64,000 nucleotides of DNA, taken from the NCBI GenBank assembly GCA_016721605.1, contig JADKHS010000009.1:1-64000 (forward strand), in the 5' to 3' direction. The stretch comes from Nitrosomonadales bacterium. Lineage in GTDB: Bacteria > Pseudomonadota > Gammaproteobacteria > Burkholderiales > Gallionellaceae. A program made the translations under genes and the position numbers. The notes below the pieces were generated by a model. That model saw only the letters and a list, made by a program, of their open reading frames with translations, did no database searches and was not told the origin of the DNA. Below are positions 27,421-37,534 of the stretch, piece by piece (the stretch's first letter is position 1; the number at the start of each line of letters is the position of its first letter).

Positions 27421-27997
27421 ACTTCTGTTGTAATATTTCCCGCACGGGTCGAAAACTTCTTCTATGTTCGGCGGAAACGCCATACATTTTCAATGCCAAC
27501 AGATGTGCCTCGGTTGCGTAGCCCTTGTGTGCAGCAAAACCATACTGTGGTTGCGCGTGATGCAGCAATAGCATCGCTGCATCACGCGCGGTTTTAGCTA
27601 ATATAGACGCTGCAGAGATGGACGTAACAGTGCTATCTCCCCGCACAATGGCACGGCTTGGTATTCCTGTATCCGGGCAATACAAGCCATCGACCAAAAT
27701 CTCATGCGGGCGGATCTGCAGCATTTCAATTGCACGACGCATAGCCAACAGACTCGCGCGCAAAATATTGATCGAATCAATCTCTTTAACTGAAGCTTCT
27801 GCAATCGCCCACGCTACGGCATGTTGCTTTATCTCCAATGCCAGATAATTACGCCGCTTTTCGCTGAGCTTCTTGGAGTCGTCCAATCCCTCTATTGGCC
27901 GGCAGCTGTCCAATATTACAGCAGCCGCATAGACTGGTCCGGCTAACGGGCCGCGGCCAGCTTCATCCACACCACAGATAAACAAGTTGTTTTTCAC
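27419..27997 (-). CDS. rnhB: Ribonuclease HII
   Basis: RNase HII cuts at ribonucleotides in DNA and RNA-DNA hybrids. The 192-residue protein begins FICGVDEAGRGPLAGPVYAA, holding the first catalytic Asp-Glu, and has LDDSKKLSEKRR, ILVDGLYCP with the next Asp, and GDSTVTSISAASILAKTARD with the last. It ends a minus-strand run behind lpxB with a 12-base gap, a common arrangement (lpxA-lpxB-rnhB). An IS200 element abuts its stop codon but the reading frame looks complete. Confidence 0.96.
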   Translation of the reverse strand: MKNNLFICGVDEAGRGPLAGPVYAAAVILDSCRPIEGLDDSKKLSEKRRNYLALEIKQHAVAWAIAEASVKEIDSINILRASLLAMRRAIEMLQIRPHEILVDGLYCPDTGIPSRAIVRGDSTVTSISAASILAKTARDAAMLLLHHAQPQYGFAAHKGYATEAHLLALKMYGVSAEHRRSFRPVREILQQK

Positions 27998-28009
27998 TTG
28001 ATGCCCCTG

Positions 28010-29161
28010 CTACATACCCAAATATGGCAGGATAGCTTGTGCCGCCTTGTGAGCGTTGCCCTGCCTAAGCGTAGAATGCATATCGGTGAAAATTGCTTCC
28101 AGTTCGGTAACTGCTTGCTTATTAGAAAGCCAGTTTAATAGTGCCTGTGCAAGATTCTCCGGTGTTGCATCGTTCTGCAATAGTTCCGGCACGACAAACT
28201 TACCTGCAAGTATGTTTGGAAGGCCAAAATATGGTTGGTATGCCTTAGGTTTCAATAGCCAATATGACAAGGCTGGCATCTTGTAAGTAATGACCATCGG
28301 ACGTTTGAGCAACGCAACTTCTAGCGTAGCGGTACCCGATGCAACCAGCACAACATCTGCGGCGATTATCGCATCGTGCGCATGACCAAATTGGATCCTG
28401 ATTGGCAAATCCTGCCCCCCGCAATGCCTCAAGATTTCCTCAAAAATATGGCGTGTTTCGATGGTCGCCAATGGGACAAGAAAGATTGCCTCAGGCAATT
28501 TTCGTAAAATAATTCTCGCCGTGTCAATAAAGGTCGCGGCCAGACTTCGAACCTCACTCTGACGGCTTCCTGGCAGGAAGGTGAACACTTTGCTTTGTGT
28601 GGGCAAGCGCATCTGCTCGCGCATTACTTCCCGATTGGGTTCCAATGGCAATATATCGGCCAGAGGATGCCCGACATAGGTTACCGGAATGCCTTCTTTT
28701 TCATATAGTGGTGGTTCAAAAGGAAATAAGGCTAGCATGTGCGACACCGCACGCTTAATCTTGTGGATGCGTTCACCACGCCACGCCCAAATAGATGGAC
28801 TAACGTAATGTATGGTGGGAATACCATGTGCCTTAAGCTTTAACTCGAGATCAAGATTAAAATCTGGCGCATCAATACCAATAAATAAATCCGGTGGATG
28901 TGCGTAGAAATACGCTCGAAGCTTGCGGCGTATGCCTATTATTTCACGATAATGTCTCAGCACTTCGACGTAACCACGAACCGCAAGTTTTTCCTGCGCA
29001 AATAACACTTGCATACCAACTGCCTGCATCTTATGGCCACCGATTCCGATGAATATTACACCGGGTACTGCCCGTTTTAATTCCTCCATCATATGGCTAG
29101 CAAGCAAATCACCTGAAGCTTCACCGGCAACAATGCCGATCACTTTTACTTGCTGTGCCAT
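28010..29161 (-). CDS. lpxB: Lipid-A-disaccharide synthase
   Basis: LpxB joins UDP-2,3-diacylglucosamine and lipid X to the lipid A disaccharide at the inner membrane. The 383-residue protein has the opening IGIVAGEASGDLLASHMMEE, IGIDAPDFNLDLELKLKAHG, SIWAWRGERIHKIKRAVSHM, GHPLADILP and FLPGSRQSEVRSL, all family signatures. It follows lpxA by 9 bases in the lipid A cluster. Confidence 0.97.
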   Translation of the reverse strand: MAQQVKVIGIVAGEASGDLLASHMMEELKRAVPGVIFIGIGGHKMQAVGMQVLFAQEKLAVRGYVEVLRHYREIIGIRRKLRAYFYAHPPDLFIGIDAPDFNLDLELKLKAHGIPTIHYVSPSIWAWRGERIHKIKRAVSHMLALFPFEPPLYEKEGIPVTYVGHPLADILPLEPNREVMREQMRLPTQSKVFTFLPGSRQSEVRSLAATFIDTARIILRKLPEAIFLVPLATIETRHIFEEILRHCGGQDLPIRIQFGHAHDAIIAADVVLVASGTATLEVALLKRPMVITYKMPALSYWLLKPKAYQPYFGLPNILAGKFVVPELLQNDATPENLAQALLNWLSNKQAVTELEAIFTDMHSTLRQGNAHKAAQAILPYLGM

Positions 29162-29170
29162 ATAACCAGA

Positions 29171-29941
29171 TTAACGAATGATGCCGCGTTGCGAACGACC
29201 CAGAAAATCAACCAGTGCATTTAGATCTGGATATTCCGCTGCTTGGTCTTCAATGACTACTTTAGCCTGCTCTAAGGTCAACCCAGATTTGTACAAGGTT
29301 TTGTAGGCACGCTTGATCGCCATTACTGCTGCATTTGAAAAACCACGCCTCTTCAGACCTACCGAATTAATACCATGAGGGGCAGTAGGGTTGCCAGCGG
29401 CAGTGATATAAGGCGGAACATCTTGCGAAAGAACAGCGCCCATTCCAGTAATTGCGTGCATGCCAATCTGACAAAACTGGTGCACCATCGAAAATCCTCC
29501 CAGGATTGCATAGTCATCAATCCTGACGTGCCCGGCCAGCGTTGCATTGTTGGCGAAAATTGTATGGCTCCCGATCTGACAGTCATGCGCCAAATGCACG
29601 TAGGCCATAATCCAGTTATCGTTCCCAACACGCGTTACACCAGCATCTTGTGAAGTACCTATATTAAAGGTACAAAATTCGCGAATAGTATTGTTATCAC
29701 CAATTTCTAGTCGAGTCGGCTCGCCAGCATATTTTTTATCTTGCGGAATTTCACCCAGAGAACAAAATTGGAATATCCGGTTGTGTTGGCCGATACAGGT
29801 GTGTCCACCGATTACTACGTGTGATCCGACATGAGTATTTTCGCCAATCTCGACATATTCACCGATGATTGAATATGCACCCACCTCAACGTTATCTGCC
29901 AACTTGGCATTTGGGTGAATAATGGCTGTCGGGTGAAACAT
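29171..29941 (-). CDS. lpxA: UDP-N-acetylglucosamine acyltransferase
   Basis: LpxA adds 3-hydroxyacyl chains to UDP-GlcNAc, the first step of lipid A synthesis. ATG 29941 is chosen because it overlaps the fabZ stop (TAATG) and gives MFHPTAIIHPNAKLADNVEV. Left-handed beta-helix hexapeptide repeats fill residues 1-190, with the catalytic His in YVHLAHDCQIGSHTIFANNA, and the C-terminal helices LKRRGFSNAAVMAIKRAYKT follow. The 256-residue length is usual. Confidence 0.97.
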   Translation of the reverse strand: MFHPTAIIHPNAKLADNVEVGAYSIIGEYVEIGENTHVGSHVVIGGHTCIGQHNRIFQFCSLGEIPQDKKYAGEPTRLEIGDNNTIREFCTFNIGTSQDAGVTRVGNDNWIMAYVHLAHDCQIGSHTIFANNATLAGHVRIDDYAILGGFSMVHQFCQIGMHAITGMGAVLSQDVPPYITAAGNPTAPHGINSVGLKRRGFSNAAVMAIKRAYKTLYKSGLTLEQAKVVIEDQAAEYPDLNALVDFLGRSQRGIIR

Positions 29942-30393
29942 TACAATTCCCGTACCGTACACATCAGTTCAGCCTCTGTCACAACCTGTCCATTTACTTC
30001 CGCAGTAGCAGAAAATTTCCATAGGCCACGTAGATTACGGAGGAACGATACCTTTAGAATAAGTTGGTCGCCCGCAATCACGGGTTTCTTGAAACGTGCC
30101 CCGTCAATGCCAACAAAATAATAAACTGATTTATCGTCCGGCTTGGTTCCTGAAGTCTTAAACACCAGGATTGCTGCAGCTTGGGCCATGGCTTCGACAA
30201 TCAATACGCCAGGCATAACCGGATGATGCGGGAAATGGCCGCCAAAAAAAGGTTCATTAATGCTGACATTTTTTACTGCTACAATATCCTTGCCAAGATC
30301 GTATGACAGCACACGATCAATTAACAAAAAAGGGTAGCGGTGCGGCAAGTATTCTAAAACCTCATAGATGTCCATTTGGGTGTCTGTACTCAT
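29941..30393 (-). CDS. fabZ: 3-hydroxyacyl-ACP dehydratase FabZ
   Basis: FabZ dehydrates 3-hydroxyacyl-ACP in fatty acid synthesis. The 150-residue hot-dog-fold protein shows LPHRYPFLLIDRVLSYDLGK, with catalytic His in FFGGHFPHHPVMPGVLIVEA and the Glu in VEAMAQAAAIL. The start overlaps the lpxD end by ATGA-type coupling (30390-30393), and its stop overlaps lpxA. Confidence 0.97.
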   Translation of the reverse strand: MSTDTQMDIYEVLEYLPHRYPFLLIDRVLSYDLGKDIVAVKNVSINEPFFGGHFPHHPVMPGVLIVEAMAQAAAILVFKTSGTKPDDKSVYYFVGIDGARFKKPVIAGDQLILKVSFLRNLRGLWKFSATAEVNGQVVTEAELMCTVREL

Positions 30394-31433
30394 GAACGTT
30401 CCTTTCTTAAAGTCTCAATCTCTTGCTGCAGCATTTTTATCTTGTTAGCTAATTCATCCAGATGACGCAGCTGAGCAGCATTTTTTTGCCACACTTTATG
30501 CGAACTGAATGGAAAAATTCCAGTATAGGTACCCGGTTCCCGAATAGATTTTCCGATCATCGTATATGAAGAAATCTCGACATGATCCGATATCTGTGTA
30601 TGTCCTAAAATACCGGTACCACCACCGATACGACAATGGCGCCCGATAATTGCGCTACCTGCAATGCCAACACATCCAGCAATGGCGGTATGTGCGCCAA
30701 TGCGGACATTATGCGCAATCTGAATCAGATTATCTAACTTGACTCCTTCCTCTATGACGGTGTCATCCAGCGCGCCACAGTCGATTGTGGTATTCGCACC
30801 AATTTCCACATCATCACCAATGATCACGCGCCCGATCTGCGGAATTTTCAGCCAGCGGCCTTCATCCATCGCCAGACCAAAACCATCTGCGCCAATCACA
30901 ACACCGGAGTGCACAATTAATCTGTTTCCCAGCACACAATTGTTATACACCACCACACGTGGGTACAGACGGGTATCGGTACCGATGGATACCCTGGCAC
31001 CAATACTACATCCCGCCATAATTGCACTGCCAGCTCCCACCTTGGTGTCCGCACCGATCACCACATTCGGACCAATATAGGCACTGGGATCAATTTGAAC
31101 ACCTTCTTCAACCACAGCACTGGGATGAACGCCCGGAATTATTGAATCCAGTGGATTTAAAAACGCCGACACCTTAGCAAAATAAAGATAAGGATTGTCA
31201 CTTACGATACGGGGTAACGGTGTCGCCTCTGAATCTGCTGTGCTGACGATTATTGCACTGGCACGGGTATTAGCAAGAAGTGGGCGATACTTTGCACTTG
31301 CCAGAAAAGTGAGTTGCCCCATCTTAGCGTTTTCTAGCGTAGCTACTTGATTAACAGTTATTTCGGTATTTCCCAGCAACTGACCACCAAAGTGCGCTGC
31401 AATTTCCTTAAGGTTATAATCCTTTCTCTTCAT
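30390..31433 (-). CDS. lpxD: UDP-3-O-(3-hydroxyacyl)glucosamine N-acyltransferase
   Basis: LpxD adds the second acyl chain in lipid A synthesis. The 347-residue protein has an N-terminal domain (residues 1-100: MGQLTFLASAKYRPLLANTR), hexapeptide repeats from 105 to 310 (IGPNVVIGADTKVGAGSAIM, IAHNVRIGAHTAIAGCVGIA with the catalytic His) and a C-terminal coiled coil (LDELANKIKMLQQEIETLRK). It follows skp in the usual bamA-skp-lpxD-fabZ-lpxA order. Confidence 0.97.
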   Translation of the reverse strand: MKRKDYNLKEIAAHFGGQLLGNTEITVNQVATLENAKMGQLTFLASAKYRPLLANTRASAIIVSTADSEATPLPRIVSDNPYLYFAKVSAFLNPLDSIIPGVHPSAVVEEGVQIDPSAYIGPNVVIGADTKVGAGSAIMAGCSIGARVSIGTDTRLYPRVVVYNNCVLGNRLIVHSGVVIGADGFGLAMDEGRWLKIPQIGRVIIGDDVEIGANTTIDCGALDDTVIEEGVKLDNLIQIAHNVRIGAHTAIAGCVGIAGSAIIGRHCRIGGGTGILGHTQISDHVEISSYTMIGKSIREPGTYTGIFPFSSHKVWQKNAAQLRHLDELANKIKMLQQEIETLRKERS

Positions 31434-31457
31434 ACGATCCTAATTACTTTCAAAGCG

Positions 31458-31844
31458 TTATTTTTCGTTCGCCATATATTTCAAAACTTTTTCGGTAATA
31501 TCAATATTTGGGCTAGCTTCACTGAAACCACGTTGCATGCGCTGCAGATTCATATTGAGATTGGCCAGCTCACGTTCCTTGTTGCGTTTTTCAGCATCTG
31601 GCAGGGTCAGCCCTTCCTTTTCCATGAAGATTTGAACATCTTTTACTTGTTTAGCAACTTTTTTGATTTCCTGATCACGTCCGGAAAACTCTTTTTCAAT
31701 TTTTTTCTCGGCCCTCACTGCCGGCGCAGATTCCCGCAAAATGCGCTCGGTATTCACTATGCCGACCCGAAAATCGGCCGCCAATACTTGAGTACAGCCA
31801 ACTAGCAGCAATACCTGTATAAACCTCACACTTAAAATTTTCAT
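31458..31844 (-). CDS. skp: Skp/OmpH periplasmic chaperone, internally shortened
   Basis: Skp holds unfolded outer-membrane proteins in the periplasm on their way to BamA. The signal peptide MKILSVRFIQVLLLVGCTQV ends near LAA-DFRVG. The body has RVGIVNTERILRESAPAVRA and KDVQIFMEKEGLTLPDAEKR, and the end SPNIDITEKVLKYMANEK matches the family's conserved beta-strand. At 128 residues it is about 40 shorter than the usual 160-170: text jumps from MQRGFSEA directly to SPNIDITEKV, so the second arm of the coiled-coil tentacle is missing in frame. This is either a real deletion or a collapsed assembly. Confidence 0.88.
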   Translation of the reverse strand: MKILSVRFIQVLLLVGCTQVLAADFRVGIVNTERILRESAPAVRAEKKIEKEFSGRDQEIKKVAKQVKDVQIFMEKEGLTLPDAEKRNKERELANLNMNLQRMQRGFSEASPNIDITEKVLKYMANEK

Positions 31845-31865
31845 TTTTTCTCCTACCCCAATTTT

Positions 31866-34142
31866 TTAAAATAACGAGCCCAAGGTAAACTGGAATTGTT
31901 GCAATTTATCACCAAATTGTTTGTTTAGTGGCACACCCACGCTAATTTTTAGTGGACCCATCGGCGATACCCAAGTAACGGCGACACCAGTAGAATAACG
32001 TAAGCTGTCGGATGCTGTAAGGCCTGGGCCAAACACCGCGCCCGCATCAAAAAAAGTACTCAAACGCACTGACCTGTCTTTGTTCATTCCAGGCATAGGA
32101 AATAGTAATTCAGCATTTCCGACTACGCGCCTTGTGCCACCCAAGGAATTATTATTTATATCCTGCGGCCCAATAGAAAATGGCTTGAAACCACGAACCG
32201 AACCTGGCCCACCAGCATAAAAGTTTTTGAAAAATGGCACTGTTTTGCCGCCATAGCCTTCAGCACCTCCCGCTTCACCATTCAGCATAAGAGTAATATT
32301 TTGACTTATCGGATAAAACCACTGATGCTGGTAAGTAAGCTTGTAAAACTGTTGATTGGAGATCGGCATAGCCACCTCCACAAAAGCGCGTTGTACCGTC
32401 CCCGCCGTAGTATAAATAGCGCTGTCGCGGTTATCCCGGCTCCAGCCCACCGAACCCAACAAATTGCTCGTGGAAGGCCCAAAGATTCTAACGTAATCTT
32501 TCATCTGTAGCGAACTAGTGTCGGTAAGTGTCAGTTCGGTCTTTTCCGCCGATATACCATAATGTGTATTTTCGAAATCACTGATTGGTACGCCAAAACG
32601 CACTCCTCCACCAATGGTTGATGAAAGATATGGACTAATCGCCGTGAAAGTGGAATTCACATTGCGTTTGTATACATCAAAGCCTCGGCTCATTCCATTA
32701 TCGGTGTAATAGGGGTTGGTATAAGATACCGAATATACTTGATTAACTTTACCGGTATTAATTTGTGTGGACAGGTTATTACCGGTACCAAACAAATTTC
32801 GTTGAGTAACAGAACCAGTAAACACCACCCCAACGTTACTAGATACCCCGGCACCAATCGAAAAATCTCCAGTGGGCTTTTCCTTTAACAGCCAGACTCA
32901 CATCTAGCTGGTCATTTGTGCCCGGGACCGGTAATGTCTCAATATTGACTTCACTAAAAAAATCTAAACGATCGACTTTTTGTTTAGATGTCTTAATTTT
33001 AGACGCGGAATACCATGCCCCCTCCATCTGGCGAAATTCACGCCGGATCACAATGTCGCTAGTCTTAGTGTTACCTGTAATGTCGATATGCCGTACATAA
33101 GCCCGTGAACCAGGGTCAACTACAAAAGTAAATCCTACCTGATGCTTTTCTTTATTGACATCCGGTACCGCATTGACATTAGCGAAAGCGTAACCATCCT
33201 CACCCAGGCGATCACCGATTTTCTTGCTAGAATCAGTCAACTCCTTGCGGGAAAACACATCCCCCGCTTGTACTTTGACCAATTTACGCGTCTCAACATG
33301 AGACAAAATATTCTCAGGTCCAGATACTTTAATATCGGAAACCGTGTACTTAGCCCCTTCACTAAGATTAATAGTGATGTAAATGTGCTCCTTATCCGGT
33401 GTAATAGAAACTTGGGTAGAGTCTATGGAAAACTCCAGATAGCCCGCGTCAAGATAAAATGAACGCAGAATTTCCAGATCGGCAGACAGTTTTTGTTTGG
33501 AGTATTGATCATTTTTGGTAAACCAGCTTATCCAGTTTGGAGTACCGAGCTGCATCAAGCCTTTCAATTTTTTTTCGCTGAAAGCTTGGTTACCAATAAT
33601 ATTAATTTCTCTGATTTTAGAAGTTTCACCCTCAACCACATTAAAAACGATAGCGACGCGGTTACGTTCTAACTCGGTGACAGTGGCGTTGACTTTCACC
33701 CCATATTTGCCACGTGCCACATACTGACGCTTGAGTTCTTGCTCTGCTTTATCCAAAGCAGATTTGTCGAAAATACGACCATCCGCCAGCCCCACCGATT
33801 TAAGATTGTCGCGCAGCGTGTCTTTGGAAACTCTTTTACCCCGTTAATTTCAATGCTGGCGATGGACGGACGTTCGCGCACCAGCACAATTAACACCCCC
33901 TGCTGAGTCTCAAGGCGCACGTCCTTGAAAAAGCCAGTGGCAAACAGTGCACGGATTGCCGCAGCAGCATGCTCATCATCCAGCTTGTCACCAACCTTGA
34001 CCGGTAAATAACTAAATACAGTGCCTGCCTCAGTACGCTGTATACCTTCTACACGGATATCTTTAACCACGAAAGGCTCGACAGCTATGACGGACGTGGC
34101 ATACAACAACGGGATAAGTCCCGCTAAATTTTTCAATTTCAT
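31866..34142 (-). CDS. bamA: Outer-membrane protein assembly factor BamA (two frameshifts)
   Basis: BamA inserts beta-barrel proteins into the outer membrane. Three open frames join to 758 residues, the usual size. ATG 34142 gives a signal peptide (MKLKNLAGLIPLLYATSVIA). Five POTRA domains follow, for example FVVKDIRVEGIQRTEAGTVF and VSGPENILSHVETRKLVKVQ, then the barrel with VRGFKPFSIGPQDINNNSLG and NAELLFPMPGMNKDRSVRLS, where VRGF is the family's conserved loop, ending in F. Indels lie near 33835 (AAAGA run) and near 32870. As bamA is essential, these are almost surely sequence errors. Confidence 0.95.
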
Positions 34143-34155
34143 GTATTGTTTCAAC

Positions 34156-35520
34156 CTAAAACAGGCGACTAAAGTCGTTAAACAACGCAAGAGCCATCAA
34201 GGTAATGAGCAGCGCGATACCAATTTTTTGCCCGGCTTCCCAAACCTTCTCGGATATCGGACTGCCCTTAATTAACTCGGCCATATAATACAGCAAATGT
34301 CCCCCATCCAATAAAGGGATAGGCAACAAATTCAATACCCCGAGGCTAATACTGATCAGCGCCAGAAAACTTAGGTATGCGACCACACCCATCTGTGCGG
34401 ACTGTCCCGCATAATCAGCAATAGTAATGGGCCCACTCAGATTTTTCAGCGACATTTCACCTATTACAATTTTGCCCAACGTCTTCAAACTTACCTTGGC
34501 AATTTCCCACGTTTTTCGTACGGCATGTCCGAATGCCGCAAACGGCGAATAATGCACTGTAGTCAACATGGCATCAAACTCATGCCGGTCTATGTGCGGT
34601 GCAGCTCCAATCTTACCGACCGTTATATCCGCTTCGCTGCTTACTTCAGGTGTAAGGTAAAAAACCTGTAGTGGCGTGCCTTTTCGCTCAATCTCTAACT
34701 GAAGTGGCTGTCCTGGATGGCCACGCACTGCCGCCACCAAGTCTTTCCAGTCTCCGATACTCTTTCCGTCTACACGCACGATTTTATCGCCTGGAAGTAG
34801 CCCTGCACGTTGGGCAACCCCACCTTCTACCAACTTTCCGATGACGGGACGCACCAACGGCTGATAAGGTTGTAAACCGAGAGAATGCAAGAAATCTTCA
34901 TTCATATCACCCGAGGTGAGTGTTTTCAGATCAAGCACATGCCAGACTATATCTCCTTGTGCAGTGCGTGCTTCTATGCGCGCTTCGGTAGCACCTTGCA
35001 GAGCGAGATCTAATATAACCCAGCTTACCTGCTCCCAACTCGGAATGGCTTGCTCATTGATACTGACGATAGTTTCCTGCGCTTGCAAAGATGCTGCTGC
35101 TGCCGCAGTATTTGGCGACACTTCGCCCAGCACAGGTTTAAGGCTAGGCACACCATAGATAAATAATGCCCAGAATAATAAAATAGCCAACAACAGGTTG
35201 GCCACCGGCCCCGCTACCACAATAGCCATGCGCTGTAGCACAGGCTGACGATTGAATGCATGTTGTAGCTCATGCTCCGCCACTTTACCTTCACGCTCAT
35301 CCAGCATCTTGACATAACCACCTAAGGGGATGGCGGAGATTACCCAATCTGTCTCGCTATTTGCAAAACGTTTGGTGTAGATTGTCGTGCCAAAGCCAAC
35401 TGAAAAACGCAACACCTTCACTCCGCATAATCGTGCTACCCAGTAGTGACCCATCTCATGGATCACTACAAGTATTGCTATCGCAACAATGAAAGCCAAC
35501 AGCGTAATCATGATAAACAA
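34156..35520 (-). CDS. rseP: RIP metalloprotease RseP (site-2 protease)
   Basis: RseP cleaves the anti-sigma factor RseA within the membrane in the envelope stress response. The 454-residue protein begins with the zinc motif VVIHEMGHYWVARLCGVKVL in the first TM segment, two PDZ regions (one includes KLVEGGVAQRAGLLPGDKIV) and the second metal ligand motif NLLPIPLLDGGHLLYYMAEL near the end. Only 13 bases separate it from bamA, in the usual dxr-rseP-bamA order. Confidence 0.97.
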   Translation of the reverse strand: MFIMITLLAFIVAIAILVVIHEMGHYWVARLCGVKVLRFSVGFGTTIYTKRFANSETDWVISAIPLGGYVKMLDEREGKVAEHELQHAFNRQPVLQRMAIVVAGPVANLLLAILLFWALFIYGVPSLKPVLGEVSPNTAAAAASLQAQETIVSINEQAIPSWEQVSWVILDLALQGATEARIEARTAQGDIVWHVLDLKTLTSGDMNEDFLHSLGLQPYQPLVRPVIGKLVEGGVAQRAGLLPGDKIVRVDGKSIGDWKDLVAAVRGHPGQPLQLEIERKGTPLQVFYLTPEVSSEADITVGKIGAAPHIDRHEFDAMLTTVHYSPFAAFGHAVRKTWEIAKVSLKTLGKIVIGEMSLKNLSGPITIADYAGQSAQMGVVAYLSFLALISISLGVLNLLPIPLLDGGHLLYYMAELIKGSPISEKVWEAGQKIGIALLITLMALALFNDFSRLF

Positions 35521-36716
35521 ATCGTATTTTTTATTAAATCATTTGCCACTAGACGTGCGGTGGCATCCGCAGTTAACACATCCTCCAACGTATTAACTGT
35601 GGTTACCGGCAAGTCAGCTAGCACATCTTCTATCAGACGTGGAATGGCAAGGAAAGAAATCTGTTTGTTTAGAAACGCAGCCACGGCAATTTCATTGGCC
35701 GCATTTAGCACGGCGGGCGCTGTGCCGCCGGCGTGCAAAGCCTGGTAGGCCAATGCCAACCCTGGGAAACGTATGAAATCCGGGGCAATAAAATCAAGGG
35801 TAGCTATCTTGAACAGATCTAACGGTTCTGAACCAGTTTCAATGCGTTCAGGATAAGCCAACGCATAAGCAATTGGGATGCGCATGTCCGGATTGCCAAG
35901 CTGCGCCAGTACCGAACCGTCCACATATTGCACCAGCGAATGAATAATGCTTTGTGGATGCACCACAACTTGAATCGCATCAGCTGGCGCGTTAAACAAC
36001 CAGTGTGCCTCAATAATTTCCAGCCCCTTGTTTATCATGGTAGCGGAATCTACCGAAATCTTGCGTCCCATTACCCAATTAGGGTGCGCACACGCTTGTT
36101 CCGGCGTGACATGTTGTAATGCAGATAACGTAGTATTGAGAAAAGGACCGCCAGATGCAGTGAGCAAAATTTTACTTACTCCGCCGACAGCTAAACTATC
36201 CGTGTGATGACGGGAATAGTTATGGGGCAAAACCTGAAAAATGGCGTTATGCTCACTGTCAATAGGCAACAGAGTTGCGCCAAATTTTTGCACCTCGTCC
36301 ATGAATACTTGTCCTGCCATTACCAGCGCTTCTTTGTTCGCCAACAGAATTTTCTTGCCTGCGCGTGCAGCAGCCAGTGTAGGACGCAACCCTGCTGCGC
36401 CAACAATGGCCGCCATCACCATATCCACTTCCGGCAGTGACGCAACCCGTTCCAGCGCTGCGGCGCCACATAAAACTTCCACATCCAGGCCAGCTCCGGC
36501 GATACGCTGTGCCAGCCGCATAGCGGCTCCCTCATCCAGCAATACAGCATAGCGTGGCGCAAAACGAATACATTGCTCAAACAGAATCGTATCTTGGCAC
36601 TGTGCAGTGAGTGCCAAGATACGGTAGCGCTCAGGGTGGCGTGCCACGACATCCAATGTGCTGGTTCCTATGCTGCCAGTGGAACCCAGTATGGTGAGGT
36701 AGCTTATGCTTTTCAT
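35508..36716 (-). CDS. dxr: 1-deoxy-D-xylulose 5-phosphate reductoisomerase
   Basis: Dxr converts DXP to MEP in non-mevalonate isoprenoid synthesis, using NADPH. Visible motifs: TILGSTGSIGTSTLDVVARH (NADPH binding), ALVMAGQVFMDEVQKFGATL with the conserved Lys-Glu, LPIDSEHNAIFQVL (metal Asp and Glu), LTASGGPF, MINKGLEIIEAHWLFN and YVDGSVLAQLGNPDMRIPIA. Length of 402 is usual. It overlaps rseP by 13 bases and cdsA by 4. Confidence 0.97.
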   Translation of the reverse strand: MKSISYLTILGSTGSIGTSTLDVVARHPERYRILALTAQCQDTILFEQCIRFAPRYAVLLDEGAAMRLAQRIAGAGLDVEVLCGAAALERVASLPEVDMVMAAIVGAAGLRPTLAAARAGKKILLANKEALVMAGQVFMDEVQKFGATLLPIDSEHNAIFQVLPHNYSRHHTDSLAVGGVSKILLTASGGPFLNTTLSALQHVTPEQACAHPNWVMGRKISVDSATMINKGLEIIEAHWLFNAPADAIQVVVHPQSIIHSLVQYVDGSVLAQLGNPDMRIPIAYALAYPERIETGSEPLDLFKIATLDFIAPDFIRFPGLALAYQALHAGGTAPAVLNAANEIAVAAFLNKQISFLAIPRLIEDVLADLPVTTVNTLEDVLTADATARLVANDLIKNTICLS

Positions 36717-37534
36717 GCCAGCCTTTGAAGAAGAACCACCATTGCAGCTAATGGCAAAGTGGAGGTCAGGGCATCAATGCGGTCCAGCAGGCCACCATGG
36801 CCAGGAAGCAATGCGCCGCTATCCTTAACTCCAGCTTGACGCTTAATAGCCGACTCAAACAAATCACCGATCACTGCCAGTCCCACCCACCCCCAAGATG
36901 CTATTAAAATGCCGGACAGCGCTTTGTAATTAGTGAACAAACCGCTTGCCCAAACAATCAGCAATGTGTACGCGGTCACTCCAAGTAGAGCGCCGAGCAC
37001 TCCTTCCCAAGTCTTACCAGGACTAATATTGGGCGCAAGCTTGTTTTTGCCAAATTTACGTCCGGAAAAATATGCAGCTATGTCTGCCACCCATACTAGC
37101 CCCATCACCCCCAATAACCACCAAGGATTTTGCATACGCAAGTCCATCATCGCCAAGCCCGTCGGTATCAATAGTATCCAACCAGTTAGCATCATCAACA
37201 GCGGTTGACGCACTTGCCAACGGGCGATCAGCCAAAGTGGCACCATAATTAACCATAACAACGCCGACATACCATATATCAGCAGATGCAATGACTCAAG
37301 TTGCCAGGGATATTGCGTATCAAGCCAAACGATGTACAGCATCACAGCCAAAGTCAGCCACAAATACGCATGAACAGTCTTTCTGGACAGGTTAGATAAG
37401 TGCGCCCATTCCAATGATCCTTGCATCACAAGGATAATTACCAGCGCAGCCCACCCTAAAGTAGGCAACCAAAATAGCGCTAACAGAAACGACACCAGCA
37501 GTATGGCGGCTGTCATTACACGCTGCTTAAGCAT
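36713..37534 (-). CDS. cdsA: Phosphatidate cytidylyltransferase
   Basis: CdsA makes CDP-diacylglycerol from phosphatidate and CTP at the inner membrane. The protein has eight or so membrane segments and the signature SPGKTWEGVLGALLGVTAYT plus GDLFESAIKRQAGVKDSGAL and LPGHGGLLDRIDALTSTLPL. ATG 37534 (MLKQRVMTAA) is the start that best fits the family; an ATG at 37546 (MGKLML) is also possible. Both lie inside the end of uppS, so the two genes are coupled. Confidence 0.95.
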   Translation of the reverse strand: MLKQRVMTAAILLVSFLLALFWLPTLGWAALVIILVMQGSLEWAHLSNLSRKTVHAYLWLTLAVMLYIVWLDTQYPWQLESLHLLIYGMSALLWLIMVPLWLIARWQVRQPLLMMLTGWILLIPTGLAMMDLRMQNPWWLLGVMGLVWVADIAAYFSGRKFGKNKLAPNISPGKTWEGVLGALLGVTAYTLLIVWASGLFTNYKALSGILIASWGWVGLAVIGDLFESAIKRQAGVKDSGALLPGHGGLLDRIDALTSTLPLAAMVVLLQRLA

